Assembly (NCBI RefSeq): GCF_024178165.1
Contig: NZ_JAMZIE010000009.1
Span: 1-64,000 of the forward strand
Reading direction: 5' to 3'
DNA length: 64,000 nt
Origin: Halohasta salina
GTDB lineage: Archaea > Halobacteriota > Halobacteria > Halobacteriales > Haloferacaceae
Part shown: positions 1 through 9,700 of the stretch, one piece after another
Layout: the number at the start of each line of letters is the position of its first letter
Numbering within the stretch: position 1 is the first letter of the stretch
The notes under the pieces: model-generated
What the model was told of the DNA's origin: nothing
Seen by the model: only the letters and a program-made list of their open reading frames with translations
Database searches by the model: none
Translations under genes and position numbers: made by a program

Positions 1-1
1 C

Positions 2-196
2 GAGTACGTTGATGGAGACGTTCACGTGAACACCTGCGAGAGCCACGGATCGCTGGTGCGATCCTGGCTCTCACCCCATCGAGGTGTCTCAAAGGATAAA
101 CTCACACCGTACCTCAGAGCGTTTCAGTTCCGACGTGAGGTCTTCAGAAAACCAGGTGAAGAAGCTCTAAAAAGCATCCTCGAAGCTGCACTATGA
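2..196 (+). CDS. IS1595-type transposase, C-terminal end only
   Basis: An open frame enters from the left edge and stops at 194-196, giving 64 residues. The text resembles the C-terminus of haloarchaeal ISH4/IS1595-type transposases: it begins with DGDVHVNTCESH, continues with SWLSPHRGVSKDKLTPYL, and ends in a basic helical tail. This region holds the end of the DDE nuclease fold in that family. The N-terminal part and first catalytic residues lie outside the window. The right end of the element must lie shortly after the stop, so the tail of the next gene, on the opposite strand, probably reads into insertion-sequence DNA. Family call is from recall of similar proteins. Confidence 0.75.
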   Translation, partial: EYVDGDVHVNTCESHGSLVRSWLSPHRGVSKDKLTPYLRAFQFRREVFRKPGEEALKSILEAAL

Positions 197-197
197 C

Positions 198-1184
198 TCA
201 CCAACAATCTCCGCCACAAGAGCGATTGTAGTATCGAGGGTTGCTATCCTCGTCTGGACGCCGCTTTCGCCATACTGGCTCGTAGTTGATGATTTTGGAT
301 GAGTTCTTGTGTTGGACCGTTTCGTAGATCGCTTGCTCTGCACGCCGGCCCCAATACGCAAACTCACCTTTGTTCGCACTCTCGTCTTTCAGGGCGAACA
401 CACAGAGATTCCCCCGTCGCTTGGATTTATTGAGGTTGTTGAACGTCTGGAACGGGGTTTTGAGTGTCGACGTCTCGGCTTCGATAGAGAGTCCGTCGGC
501 CCCCGAAAGCTCCCACACTGGGGGATACTGTTCTTGGAGACGATCTTTTCGCTGTTGGATCTCTTCGATCACCTCGTTACCGGAGAGTGACTCGTCGACG
601 TCAGTCACGTCGATTGGCGAATCGGCTACTCCATCGGGGAGTTCGCCACCGTCCTGTTGTGGCAACCACGTCTCATACCCGATCTTGGTGAACGCAGTAA
701 ACGCCTCTCGAAGCACCCAGCGGTGGTCGTCGCCACCGCCACTCCCGGCCGATCCGGTGTCTCTCTCGAAGACTTTGGCCTCCCCCGCTGGTGTGAGCGA
801 AATGTGGGATTCGCCGTCAACTCGCTCTGTCGTAACGTACTCGGTACTATCGAGTTTCTCAAGGATGTTGGATAGTTCCGAATAACTCGTCCCGACATCA
901 TCTGGGAGCCTGTCTGTGAGGCGCTCTTTCACCTCGTCATTGGGGACTGCTCCTGTTGCCTCTCGGCCTGTCTGCACTGCTGCCGCAAAGATCGACTCAA
1001 GGATCGTCTCAAGATGGGCCTCGGTTGGATCTGTCGACGCACCGGCCGGACCACTGCCACCGCCAAACTCGGCTGGTACGTCTCCACTGTCACTGCCACC
1101 ACTACCGCTTGCCCCGCCGCTTGTCCGTCCGGGGACTGGATTATAATTGCATAGAAACCGGTTCCTTGGTTTTCGACTTATCAC
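198..1184 (-). CDS. conserved-looking hypothetical protein, third gene of the addBA-like operon
   Basis: A 328-residue acidic protein starting with GTG, 19 bases after addA stops, so it is probably co-transcribed with addB and addA. The first 60 residues are low-complexity Gly/Ser. Residues about 75-135 look like a winged helix (GTSYSELSNILEKLDS, then a Thr/Glu wing). The C-terminal third has a mixed alpha/beta pattern with LSIEAETSTLKTPFQTF and a later hydrophobic strand, which could be a nuclease-like or protein-binding fold; I cannot assign it. The last 20 or so residues are highly basic, unlike the rest, and lie directly against the end of a transposase gene, so the original C-terminus was probably cut off by that insertion. 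Confidence 0.6.
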   Translation of the reverse strand: MISRKPRNRFLCNYNPVPGRTSGGASGSGGSDSGDVPAEFGGGSGPAGASTDPTEAHLETILESIFAAAVQTGREATGAVPNDEVKERLTDRLPDDVGTSYSELSNILEKLDSTEYVTTERVDGESHISLTPAGEAKVFERDTGSAGSGGGDDHRWVLREAFTAFTKIGYETWLPQQDGGELPDGVADSPIDVTDVDESLSGNEVIEEIQQRKDRLQEQYPPVWELSGADGLSIEAETSTLKTPFQTFNNLNKSKRRGNLCVFALKDESANKGEFAYWGRRAEQAIYETVQHKNSSKIINYEPVWRKRRPDEDSNPRYYNRSCGGDCW

Positions 1185-1203
1185 ACGTCCCGATGTTATC
1201 TTG

Positions 1204-4053
1204 TCATGACCGCAGATTCAAATCCGTGAGCTCACGGAGATCCGCCCGACTAATCGGTTCAATTGTCACTCGGTCACCCTCGGCGGTATAGAATATCGAA
1301 GCACTCACGGTGTGGTCTGGAAACCATTTATCCAAAACATGGTAATAGACACTCAGCTGCTTCCGGTACTCTGGTTCTGCATGCCGTGAGAGATCCGTTT
1401 TGAAATCAATTATTTCCGCTCTATCCGAAGTAACATGGACCAAATCAACAATCCCTGAGATGGTTACATTCCCGTGTTCAGTTTCTAATGGGAGATAGGT
1501 TCGCTCCTCAACGTGGAATTCACCAGGTAAGGAGTCGATAAGCGTCTTGATATGCTGTTTATCATCATTGTCTGCCGTAACATCTTCTCCGAGGACGTAC
1601 GCCTCAGCGAACTCATGGACGTCTGAGCCGAACTCCATTCCACGCCCCTCGGTGACATCATCATAGACCGAATCGTCCATGAGCGAGTGTGGTGAATACC
1701 CTTCAGGTCCGTCAACCACCGGCATATCCGCACGAAACTCCCGTTTCGACGAGGCGTCACGGTCATTCATGTCGACTGATGGGTCGACGGTCTCGATATC
1801 GACCGGAAGTTCTTCCAAGAAAGTGTTTGGTTCCTCTCCCGCAGCGAACACGAGATGGTTCTCTGCCCGAGTCATGGCAACATAGAGGAGTCGACGTTCC
1901 TCATCGTAGTCGGTCGGGATACAGCGTCGGAGAACGTCTGCTCGCCAGTTGTCGTAGATATGCGGGACGCCGTGTGCCTCTGCGTACGTCTTTCGGTGAC
2001 GGAGCCCAGTTGTCTCCGAAAACGTGATCGTACCGCCATGACTGCCTGATGGCGGGAAGGCTCCGTCGTTCATATTTGCGACAATCACGATCGGATACTC
2101 CAATCCCTTGACCGAGTGGATCGTCTGTACAGTAACCGAGTCCGAGCCTGCAGGTGCCTCCACCTCCTGAGTGTATCCGCTCTCGATCCCGTCCGTGATG
2201 AGTCGAATGATATCTCCCCGTGTCATCGTCGTCGAGGTATGAATCAAGTTCAGGGTCGTAAGCAGCGCATCGACCGTCGACTCACGGTAGCCGTATCGAT
2301 CGAACACCCGTCGCATGACCGCACCATGCGTTTCGAGTGCTGTGAGTTCTGACCGGAACGACTGCATTTCGGACGGATACGATCCCGTCTCCAGGATATG
2401 TGTTATTTCATCGAGCGTGTATCCAGCACGTTCTAACACAACGGCCCAGCCACGGTCTGCGTCGGCGTTGTCTTCGAGTATCCGAAGCCATGCCAAGAGC
2501 AGTTTCGCGCTGTCGCGCCGGAAGAGCTCTATGCCCCCCTCGTACGCCATCGGGAAATCATACGCGTCAGCGACAGAGAGTAACTCACGCCCGTAATCTC
2601 GGGTTCGGGTGAGGACCGCAATGTCGTCGTACGTCGGTTGACGGAGCTCGCCGTCTTCTTCGATGGCGTACTCGTCGTTGTCGACGATGGACTCGATTTT
2701 CGACAGCACGGCCTCGTGTTCATCGGTGTGGTGGAATGCTTCGATCTGGGAATGGTCGTGCTCGGTATTCGAGCACAACGACACGACATTCTCAAGGACC
2801 GCCTCCTTGTCTACCGATTCCTTGCTACTTCCCGGTACGACGAGAGCGTGCTCAGAGAAATCAAGAATCGACTGGGTCGACCGATAGTTCTGTTCGAGCT
2901 CAATGCGATTGATCGGCGAGAGCGGAAACGACACTCGCTCGGCGTCATCGTTGAGCTCTGTGGCAAACTGGTTCAGACGAGACTCAAACTCGGTGATGTT
3001 CTCGATAGCGGCATACTGAAACGAGTAGATGCTCTGTTTCCAATCACCCACAACGCAGAAATTCTGCGTCCCAGAGAGGAGTAACGCGAGTTTGAACTGT
3101 ATCTCGCTCGAATCTTGGAACTCATCGACCATCACGTACTCAAATGAGATCGACTCTCTGAGCCTGTCGTCTTCACAGCAGAGGACATACGCGAACAACT
3201 GCAAAAACGAGAAGTTCAGATAGTTCCGCCCGAGTGCGAACTCGAGGTACTCAAAGTAGACATCATGCACAAACGAAAACAACTCGCCACGATCCTCATG
3301 GAACGCTAGTTCAGCTACTTCGTCAGGAACTGCTTTCGAGCCTCGTTCACCACGGAGTTCGTGTCGGTCTGGCGCATTCGGGAGGTAGAGCTTGTTCTTC
3401 CCGTATCGACCCAGATTTTTTCGAAGCGTCGACTGTCTACTCCCACCGTTTTGCGGCTCGTTGACCGAGTCAAACGCGTGCTTGAACGTATCGTAGTCCC
3501 CTTCCAGAACAGCTTTGGAATTGCGATACCAGCCAGTCTTAGTCGGGAACACGCCTTTCGAGGCGAGGTTCTTGATCAAACTCAGTAGCTCTGTCGGATC
3601 AGAAAGCGTTCGAAGAACCCCGGCATATTCCTCGTGTGCATCGGTGAACTGATTGATGAACTCTCTGAACTGTTCGGTTTCGATACTCTCGTCTTCCAGG
3701 ATTCGAGTCGACCCCGTGATTGAGTCATTGATACCGAGATACGATGGGGTGTGGAATCCGTGCTCGTCGAGGATATCGCTACAGAGACTATGGAACGTCT
3801 GGATCGGTGCATCGTTCAGTGCTCGCAGATCGTAGTCACAACTCGCACTGATCCGGTCTTTCATCTCAGTCGCCGCATTTCGCGTGAACGTGATAAGCAG
3901 GACGTCCTCCGGTTCGATGTCGTCCTGTGCGAGGATATTCGCGTAGCGTCGAGTGACAGTGAATGTCTTTCCAGTTCCGGCACCGACGTCGACGAGATAG
4001 ATACCATCTGTGCCGTCGATGAGTTGCTGTTGTTTCGGATTCGGCGACGTCAT
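1204..4053 (-). CDS. AddA-like UvrD/Rep helicase fused to a RecB-type nuclease
   Basis: A 949-residue superfamily 1A helicase. Visible motifs: Walker A GAGTGKT (residues 24-30), motif Ia ITFTRNAATEMK, Walker B VMVDEFQDSS (near 300), motif III GDWKQSIYSF, motif IV QNYRS, motif V TIHSVKGLEYPIVI and motif VI LLYVAMTRAENHL. The last 160 residues form a PD-(D/E)XK nuclease of RecB type: GSDVHEFAEAY, then GIVDLV, the catalytic IIDFKTD and a following QLSVYYHVL. This matches AddA architecture (helicase plus nuclease). It overlaps addB by four bases (ATGA), indicating coupled translation of a two-subunit complex. Expected role: processing of double-strand ends for recombination or destruction of foreign linear DNA. 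The helicase-nuclease call is secure; which of the two roles is inference. Confidence 0.9.
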   Translation of the reverse strand: MTSPNPKQQQLIDGTDGIYLVDVGAGTGKTFTVTRRYANILAQDDIEPEDVLLITFTRNAATEMKDRISASCDYDLRALNDAPIQTFHSLCSDILDEHGFHTPSYLGINDSITGSTRILEDESIETEQFREFINQFTDAHEEYAGVLRTLSDPTELLSLIKNLASKGVFPTKTGWYRNSKAVLEGDYDTFKHAFDSVNEPQNGGSRQSTLRKNLGRYGKNKLYLPNAPDRHELRGERGSKAVPDEVAELAFHEDRGELFSFVHDVYFEYLEFALGRNYLNFSFLQLFAYVLCCEDDRLRESISFEYVMVDEFQDSSEIQFKLALLLSGTQNFCVVGDWKQSIYSFQYAAIENITEFESRLNQFATELNDDAERVSFPLSPINRIELEQNYRSTQSILDFSEHALVVPGSSKESVDKEAVLENVVSLCSNTEHDHSQIEAFHHTDEHEAVLSKIESIVDNDEYAIEEDGELRQPTYDDIAVLTRTRDYGRELLSVADAYDFPMAYEGGIELFRRDSAKLLLAWLRILEDNADADRGWAVVLERAGYTLDEITHILETGSYPSEMQSFRSELTALETHGAVMRRVFDRYGYRESTVDALLTTLNLIHTSTTMTRGDIIRLITDGIESGYTQEVEAPAGSDSVTVQTIHSVKGLEYPIVIVANMNDGAFPPSGSHGGTITFSETTGLRHRKTYAEAHGVPHIYDNWRADVLRRCIPTDYDEERRLLYVAMTRAENHLVFAAGEEPNTFLEELPVDIETVDPSVDMNDRDASSKREFRADMPVVDGPEGYSPHSLMDDSVYDDVTEGRGMEFGSDVHEFAEAYVLGEDVTADNDDKQHIKTLIDSLPGEFHVEERTYLPLETEHGNVTISGIVDLVHVTSDRAEIIDFKTDLSRHAEPEYRKQLSVYYHVLDKWFPDHTVSASIFYTAEGDRVTIEPISRADLRELTDLNLRS

Positions 4054-6710
4054 TGGGTTCCCTCCATATCAGCAGCCGCCACTGGCTCAAATTCGTCGGC
4101 CACCGATGTGTTCGGGCGTTCCTCCGTCAACAGCAGATCTCGGTGGTTTACGTACCGATAGTTCGGCTCACCGGCCCGTCCGTCGACCGGGAAGCGATCT
4201 TTCCCGCTCCGATAATGATTCAGGTCTGCAATCTGCTCGGAGACAAACTCCTCGAATGCGTCGACGTCCCCTTCGAAGTACGTATCCTTCCGATAGCCAC
4301 AAAGGTGTCTACAGGCCTGTTTACAACCGTTTGTGACATACTTGTAGTCACCGACCTCGTCGACCATCCGTTCGACGAGCGTCTCACCGAACTGAGAATC
4401 AAGCATCTCGTCGGCATCCCGAGTGCGTGGGAGTGGGTGAGTGCTGACGACGTCTTGGAAGGTATCGTAGTCGACCTTCGAAAACGTCTTATTGCAGTCG
4501 TTTGAGGCGTCCTCACAGAGTTCTTCAAACACAGCGGGTGAACGAACAAACTCAGCAAACGAGGTTGGTCGATATTCGACCGTTGTCAGGCAGTCGCTGA
4601 GTTCGGCATCACCGGCGACGGCATCATCAAGCGTCTCAAGGAAATGGAAGAACGTGAATTGAAGCTGCTCACCAGGCTGCTGCTGTCGCCAGTAGGTAAG
4701 ATAGAGCAGTGCTTGGAAATTTGGTTTGTCGCTTGGCTCATCAATCGATGATCCCTTCGTAATCTGTGAGGCACGTTTCCGTCGACCGCTCTTGTAGTCC
4801 ACGAGGGTGGTGGGCGACGACAGCAGGTCGATTTTGCCCTTCACGCCAAGTTCTGTATCATCGAACCAGCGTTCAGTGACAGGTGAATCGACTTCCATGT
4901 CGAAATATTCGACAAAGAAATTCTCTCCCCACCCACTCGATGGAGTCACAAACGAGGTGTCGGTTGGTGCATACTCGTCGAGGAACTCCAGTATCGTCTC
5001 CAAGCCGACGCGGTAGCGGGTGCGTCTCGTCGGGATGTCCACAGACCGATGGAACGGGCGTGCTTCCTCAATCATCGCATCGACGATGTCTTCGAGTGGA
5101 TGGTCCTCGATCGTCGACGGATGGTTGACCGCGAACTCTGCGAAGTCATGGAACAAATTACCCTCCTTGAAGTAGTGCGTATCTGGCGAGTCGAGGATCC
5201 GGCCGAAAAAGTAGTCCCGTGGTGAGTTTGCATACGAGTTTAGACTCGATTGACTAACACTCTCAAGTGGTTCATATCCACTTTCTGCATCGAGTGGCTC
5301 CTTCCCAAACCCGCCTTCTGTCTGTCGAGTCGGTCGAGTATGCGTGATCGAGTCGAGGTCGCTAAATCGGTCGAACTCGTCGTCAAGTAGTTCCTCGAAA
5401 TACAGACACGGGGTCACTGGAGAGCCGCCGGTGGAGTCCTGCACCAAGTAATATCGCTCGACGCCACTCTGTAGGAGCGATTGGAACCCGTCGATATTTC
5501 GCTCAAATTCCGAGTCACGGTCGACCCACGGTCGGTTGGGTGATGTATGGGTCCAGTCCTCATCGAGACCTAGGAAGAATACGAGGGGACGATCAACGAA
5601 CGATGCGGACTTTGCGTCCGCAAGGAGCACACCCTCGTTCTCACGCGCGATTGGAACATCATATGTGTCGAAATAGTACGTCAGCCGGTCGACGAGCTCA
5701 GTAGTCGCCTGTTCCTCGATGACTTCCAAGGCCGCTAATTCTTCCCTGAGTGTCTCTAATTCAGCACCGGAGCGAGTCTCATAGACCGACAGAAGCTCGC
5801 CAACAGTCGGAACTGTGTCTGTATCGAGTAACGGTTCCAGCCATTCGAGCTCTTCTGAGACGATATCGACGAGTCGCTTTTCGTCATGATCGACGGGGAG
5901 ATCCTCACCGAGGATAGTCAGAAGCGGCTTGACGACACGGACACGTGTGTCAACACCACCTGTGACGTACCGAAGGAGTTGGATGAACGCTCGATGATCA
6001 GCCTGATCTATGAATCCCGGACCGCCATAATATGGAATATCGGTAGCTTCGAGTGCCGACTCAACAAGCGGCGAATACTCGCTTCCCTCGTCAAGCACGA
6101 CAGCAATATCATCAGCATTCGAGGTAGATATGGTCTCCAAGAGCGTCTCTACAATGGCGGTTGCTGATTCAAAAATTCGAAACGGCGGGAGTTCGTACGG
6201 TTCGTCGACAAAGCGGTCGACTGTATCGTACTCCTCGGGGAGGATTGATCGTTCAAGTGCTGTGAGTTGGTCCTCACCCACAACAGCCACTGATTCTGCT
6301 GTCGACTCGTCGATCTGGTACTCCGTCAAAATCTGCGAGGACGTGTCGACTGAACGAATCGTGTCGATAACCTCTCGATTCGCAGCTGTATCGTACCCCT
6401 CGTACTCCAAGATGGCCTCCGGTCGACCTTGATACTCCCAACACTGGAGGATGTCACCGACTGATTTGGAGACTTGCTTCCAACTCAAATCGGTTCTCCG
6501 AATCACTTCGAGGAAGGCAGTTCGATCCTCGGCTGTCTCTCGACGACGTGTTGCAAGCCGGCGGGGCGTTATTGCAAACGGACCAAAGTGGGGTCGGTTG
6601 AGTCGACGATTGAGTGCATCGGCAAGCGGAGAGTCGGGTACGAGAACGAGGTCGTAGTCTGAAACCTCTTGATAGAGTTCACCAAGAGGTTTCGATCGCT
6701 TAACAGGCAC
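4050..6710 (-). CDS. AddB-like nuclease subunit (inactive helicase plus PD-(D/E)XK nuclease)
   Basis: About 886 residues, first gene of the operon. The N-terminal half is acidic and lacks a recognisable Walker A, as expected for the inactive helicase of AddB. The C-terminal nuclease shows GVKGKIDLL, the catalytic VDYKSGRRKR and NFQALLYLTYW. A distal Cys group CKQACRHLC resembles the three iron-sulfur Cys of AddB, but spacing is C-x3-C-x3-C and the usual upstream Cys-Pro site reads ANSPRDYFF, with Ser in place of Cys. A TATA-like box at 6731-6741 lies 26 bases before the GTG at 6710, so I prefer that leaderless start over the in-frame TTG at 6722. Confidence 0.8.
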   Translation of the reverse strand: MPVKRSKPLGELYQEVSDYDLVLVPDSPLADALNRRLNRPHFGPFAITPRRLATRRRETAEDRTAFLEVIRRTDLSWKQVSKSVGDILQCWEYQGRPEAILEYEGYDTAANREVIDTIRSVDTSSQILTEYQIDESTAESVAVVGEDQLTALERSILPEEYDTVDRFVDEPYELPPFRIFESATAIVETLLETISTSNADDIAVVLDEGSEYSPLVESALEATDIPYYGGPGFIDQADHRAFIQLLRYVTGGVDTRVRVVKPLLTILGEDLPVDHDEKRLVDIVSEELEWLEPLLDTDTVPTVGELLSVYETRSGAELETLREELAALEVIEEQATTELVDRLTYYFDTYDVPIARENEGVLLADAKSASFVDRPLVFFLGLDEDWTHTSPNRPWVDRDSEFERNIDGFQSLLQSGVERYYLVQDSTGGSPVTPCLYFEELLDDEFDRFSDLDSITHTRPTRQTEGGFGKEPLDAESGYEPLESVSQSSLNSYANSPRDYFFGRILDSPDTHYFKEGNLFHDFAEFAVNHPSTIEDHPLEDIVDAMIEEARPFHRSVDIPTRRTRYRVGLETILEFLDEYAPTDTSFVTPSSGWGENFFVEYFDMEVDSPVTERWFDDTELGVKGKIDLLSSPTTLVDYKSGRRKRASQITKGSSIDEPSDKPNFQALLYLTYWRQQQPGEQLQFTFFHFLETLDDAVAGDAELSDCLTTVEYRPTSFAEFVRSPAVFEELCEDASNDCNKTFSKVDYDTFQDVVSTHPLPRTRDADEMLDSQFGETLVERMVDEVGDYKYVTNGCKQACRHLCGYRKDTYFEGDVDAFEEFVSEQIADLNHYRSGKDRFPVDGRAGEPNYRYVNHRDLLLTEERPNTSVADEFEPVAAADMEGTQ

Positions 6711-6730
6711 GCTGAATGTCAATCACGTCA

Positions 6731-6741
6731 GTATAATATAG
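6731..6741 (-). promoter_or_regulatory. TATA-like box for the addB-addA-hypothetical operon
   Basis: On the minus strand the bases read CTATATTATAC. The centre lies about 26 bases before the GTG at 6710, the usual distance for a leaderless haloarchaeal transcript. Confidence 0.55.
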
Positions 6742-6794
6742 ATTTGGGTAGCTCGGTATGATTGAAACAACGAACACCACAGACATCGCGGGTG

Positions 6795-9700
6795 TCACTC
6801 ACGTTTTTCTGCGACGGGGAGTTTGATGCGGACGAGACTCCCACCGTGAGCCGGGGTTTCGAACTCCAGATCACCGCCGTATCGTGTGACAACCCAGTTG
6901 ACTACCCAGAGACCGATCCCACTGCCATGATTGAGTGCTGTTTCTTCCCCCGCAGTAAGCACGTCAAGTTCTCCGGAGGGAATCCCCGGCCCGTTGTCTT
7001 CGATCTCTATAGCAACCCACCCCAGCCGATCGGTGGCCTCAGTCACGCGGACACATAGACATGGGTCATCGGCGTCATTGTGTTCAACCGCATTCGCGAT
7101 GAGATGGTGGAATCCTCGTTGGAGAGGGATATCAGCGAGAACCAACTGGGAGTCTGGGAGTTCGGTTGTCACTGTCCCATCAAACGAGTCCTCGATAGTA
7201 TCGATCTCCTCACGAAGTAAGTTGACGACATCAGTCGGTTTGCGGACGATATCTTGATTGATTACGTTTCGAGCATCGCTGGCAGCCTCTATTGTCCTTA
7301 GGAGGTCACTCGTATTCTGCTCGATAACCTCAGCATGGTCGGCCGTCTCGTTATCAAGCTCTTCGGTTAACATCTTGGCCCGACCGATGATCACGGTCAG
7401 ATTATTCCGAAGGTTGTGGCGCAGTACACGATGTAGCACTTCTGATTGTTGACGACGTTCCCGTCGACCGGTAATCTCCTGGACTAACATCAGGTGGTGT
7501 TTAGTCCCGTTAATTTCGACGGCTGTCGTGATGCTTTCTACAGTGACCGTCGACTGATCAGTGCGGACGTGTTCGGTCTGTTCGGTTCGTGTCTCGTTTA
7601 ATTCGAACGAGTCCCAGTAGGCATCGAACGAATCGGATGAAAGATCTGCGATCGTCTGCCAAATAGGGGTGTCCTGCAACGTCTCGCGTCGCTGACCGAC
7701 CAACTGTGCGTAGTGGTCATTGAGATACTCGAAGTGTCCGTTTTCGTCGTACATCGTCAGCCCGATTCCGGCCTGCGTAATGGCTTGCTGGAACACACGC
7801 AACTCGGCTTCCCGTTGTCGACGCTCAGAGATATCCCGTACTGCACCGACTGCTCCACGGAAGCGCTCGTCGTGAGGGAGCAACGACACATCGACTTCGA
7901 CTGGCGTTTCGATGTCATCACTACCGACCAGTGTTCCTTCGTATGAGCTGACGGTTGTGTCTGGCGTGTCGATGAGGTGTCGTTCTACTGCCTGTCGGTC
8001 GGCCTCAGTCGTTTCCGAGAGGATCGTCGAAATGTGTACTCCCTCGAGATCTGTTGGCGTTTGCCCGACTGCAGCGGCTAGTGGCTTGCTTATCAGTTCA
8101 ATGTAGCCCTCGTTGTCGACGACGTACCGCTTTTCTTGAACGGTCTCGAATAGCGTCTCGTACTGTTCGAGTTCCTGTCGACGATCCATCCGGGAGAACG
8201 CACTCGCCGCATTAACCGTCAGCAATTGTGCTCGCTCGACATCGGCTGCATCGAAGCTGCCTGTTTCGTAGCCTCCGACGCCTAACACTCCGTGTTCGCC
8301 GAGCGGAATAAGCAGCAGTGATTCAACCGGATCAAACATCTCGATTGAGAGTTCGGGCCGGTCAGCCACGTCAGCAACGATAATTGGCTCGCCTGTTTCG
8401 AAGGCTTCCAACAGCGGCCCCTCGGCTTGATAGTTTGGGGGGCCATCGAACATCTCGTCGACCCGATCGGCCCACGCGACGGGGGTCAGTGGTCTGTCGT
8501 CACTATGATCCTGTAGATAAACGACGGTGAGTTCGTGGTCAAGGATTTCCACGGCTGCATCAGCAACAATATTGGCAATCTCATTTCGAGAGTCTGCATC
8601 CATCAGGTCCTGTGTCGTCGAGAGCAGCCGTCGACGGATCTCTCGGTTTCGGTACGGATCAGTAATATCGGATTGGCTGCCGAGATACCGGAGTAGCGTC
8701 CCGTCAGTATCGTAAATTGGCGTCACATCCAGTCGGTTCCAGAACGTCGAGCCGTCCTGCCGGTAGTTCTTGATTTCTGTCGTATATGGTTCCTCAGAGT
8801 CGATGTGTTCCCGGAGTGAGGCCACCGTCTCAGCGTCGGTATCGGGCCCTTGGAGGAACCGACAGTTCTGCCCGAGTATCTCCTCGGCGTTGTAACCGGT
8901 GAGGTTCTCGAAGGCGGTATTAACGAACACTAGTGGGTTATCCTCCCGTGTGGGATCTGCCAGTGTCAGTGGGAACGATGCTTCCTTCATCGCACGTTCG
9001 AGGATGTATAGTTCCTCTTCGCGCTGTTTTCGGTCGGTGATATTCGAGAAGAAGACCGAGAGACCGTGCTCGTCGGGGTAGGCGCGCACCTCGAACCACA
9101 CGTCGAGCGGTTCGTACCGCTCCTCAAAGGTAACGGTGGTTTGTTCGTCCAGTGCCCGGTGGTACTCTTGATAAAATGTCGTCTCGACGGCCGCTGGTAT
9201 CTCATCCCAGAGATGTTTGCCAATTAGTTCCTCGTTGTCGTAGTCGGTGCCCATCGCTTGACGGAGCACGTTCCCACCGGCGTCGTTGACATACTGGACG
9301 TGCCAGTCGTCGTCGAGGCCGAAAAATGCGTCATCGATACGTTCGAGCAGGCTTTGGTTACGTTGTCTGGCCGTCTCAACCTCTTCGAGGTATTCGCGCC
9401 GTTCAAGCTCCTGTTGGAGCCATTGCGACATATATTCGAGCAGCGTCTGCTCTATCTCGGAGAACGGTTCGGTCCGAGGATCAGTATCTGCGAAACAGAT
9501 CGTGCCGTACAGGGTGCCATCGACTGTAACTTTCGCGCCCATATAACAGCCGAGTCCAAACTTCTGGTAGGCTGGATCGCCAGTCATCCCTTCAGTTGCG
9601 GCATCATTGTAAACAAGCGGCGAGTCGACATCCTCATGTAGCGTTCGACGGCAGTACGTTTCTTTGAGGGCAGCTTCGTTCCCCGACTGGATGAGCGGGT

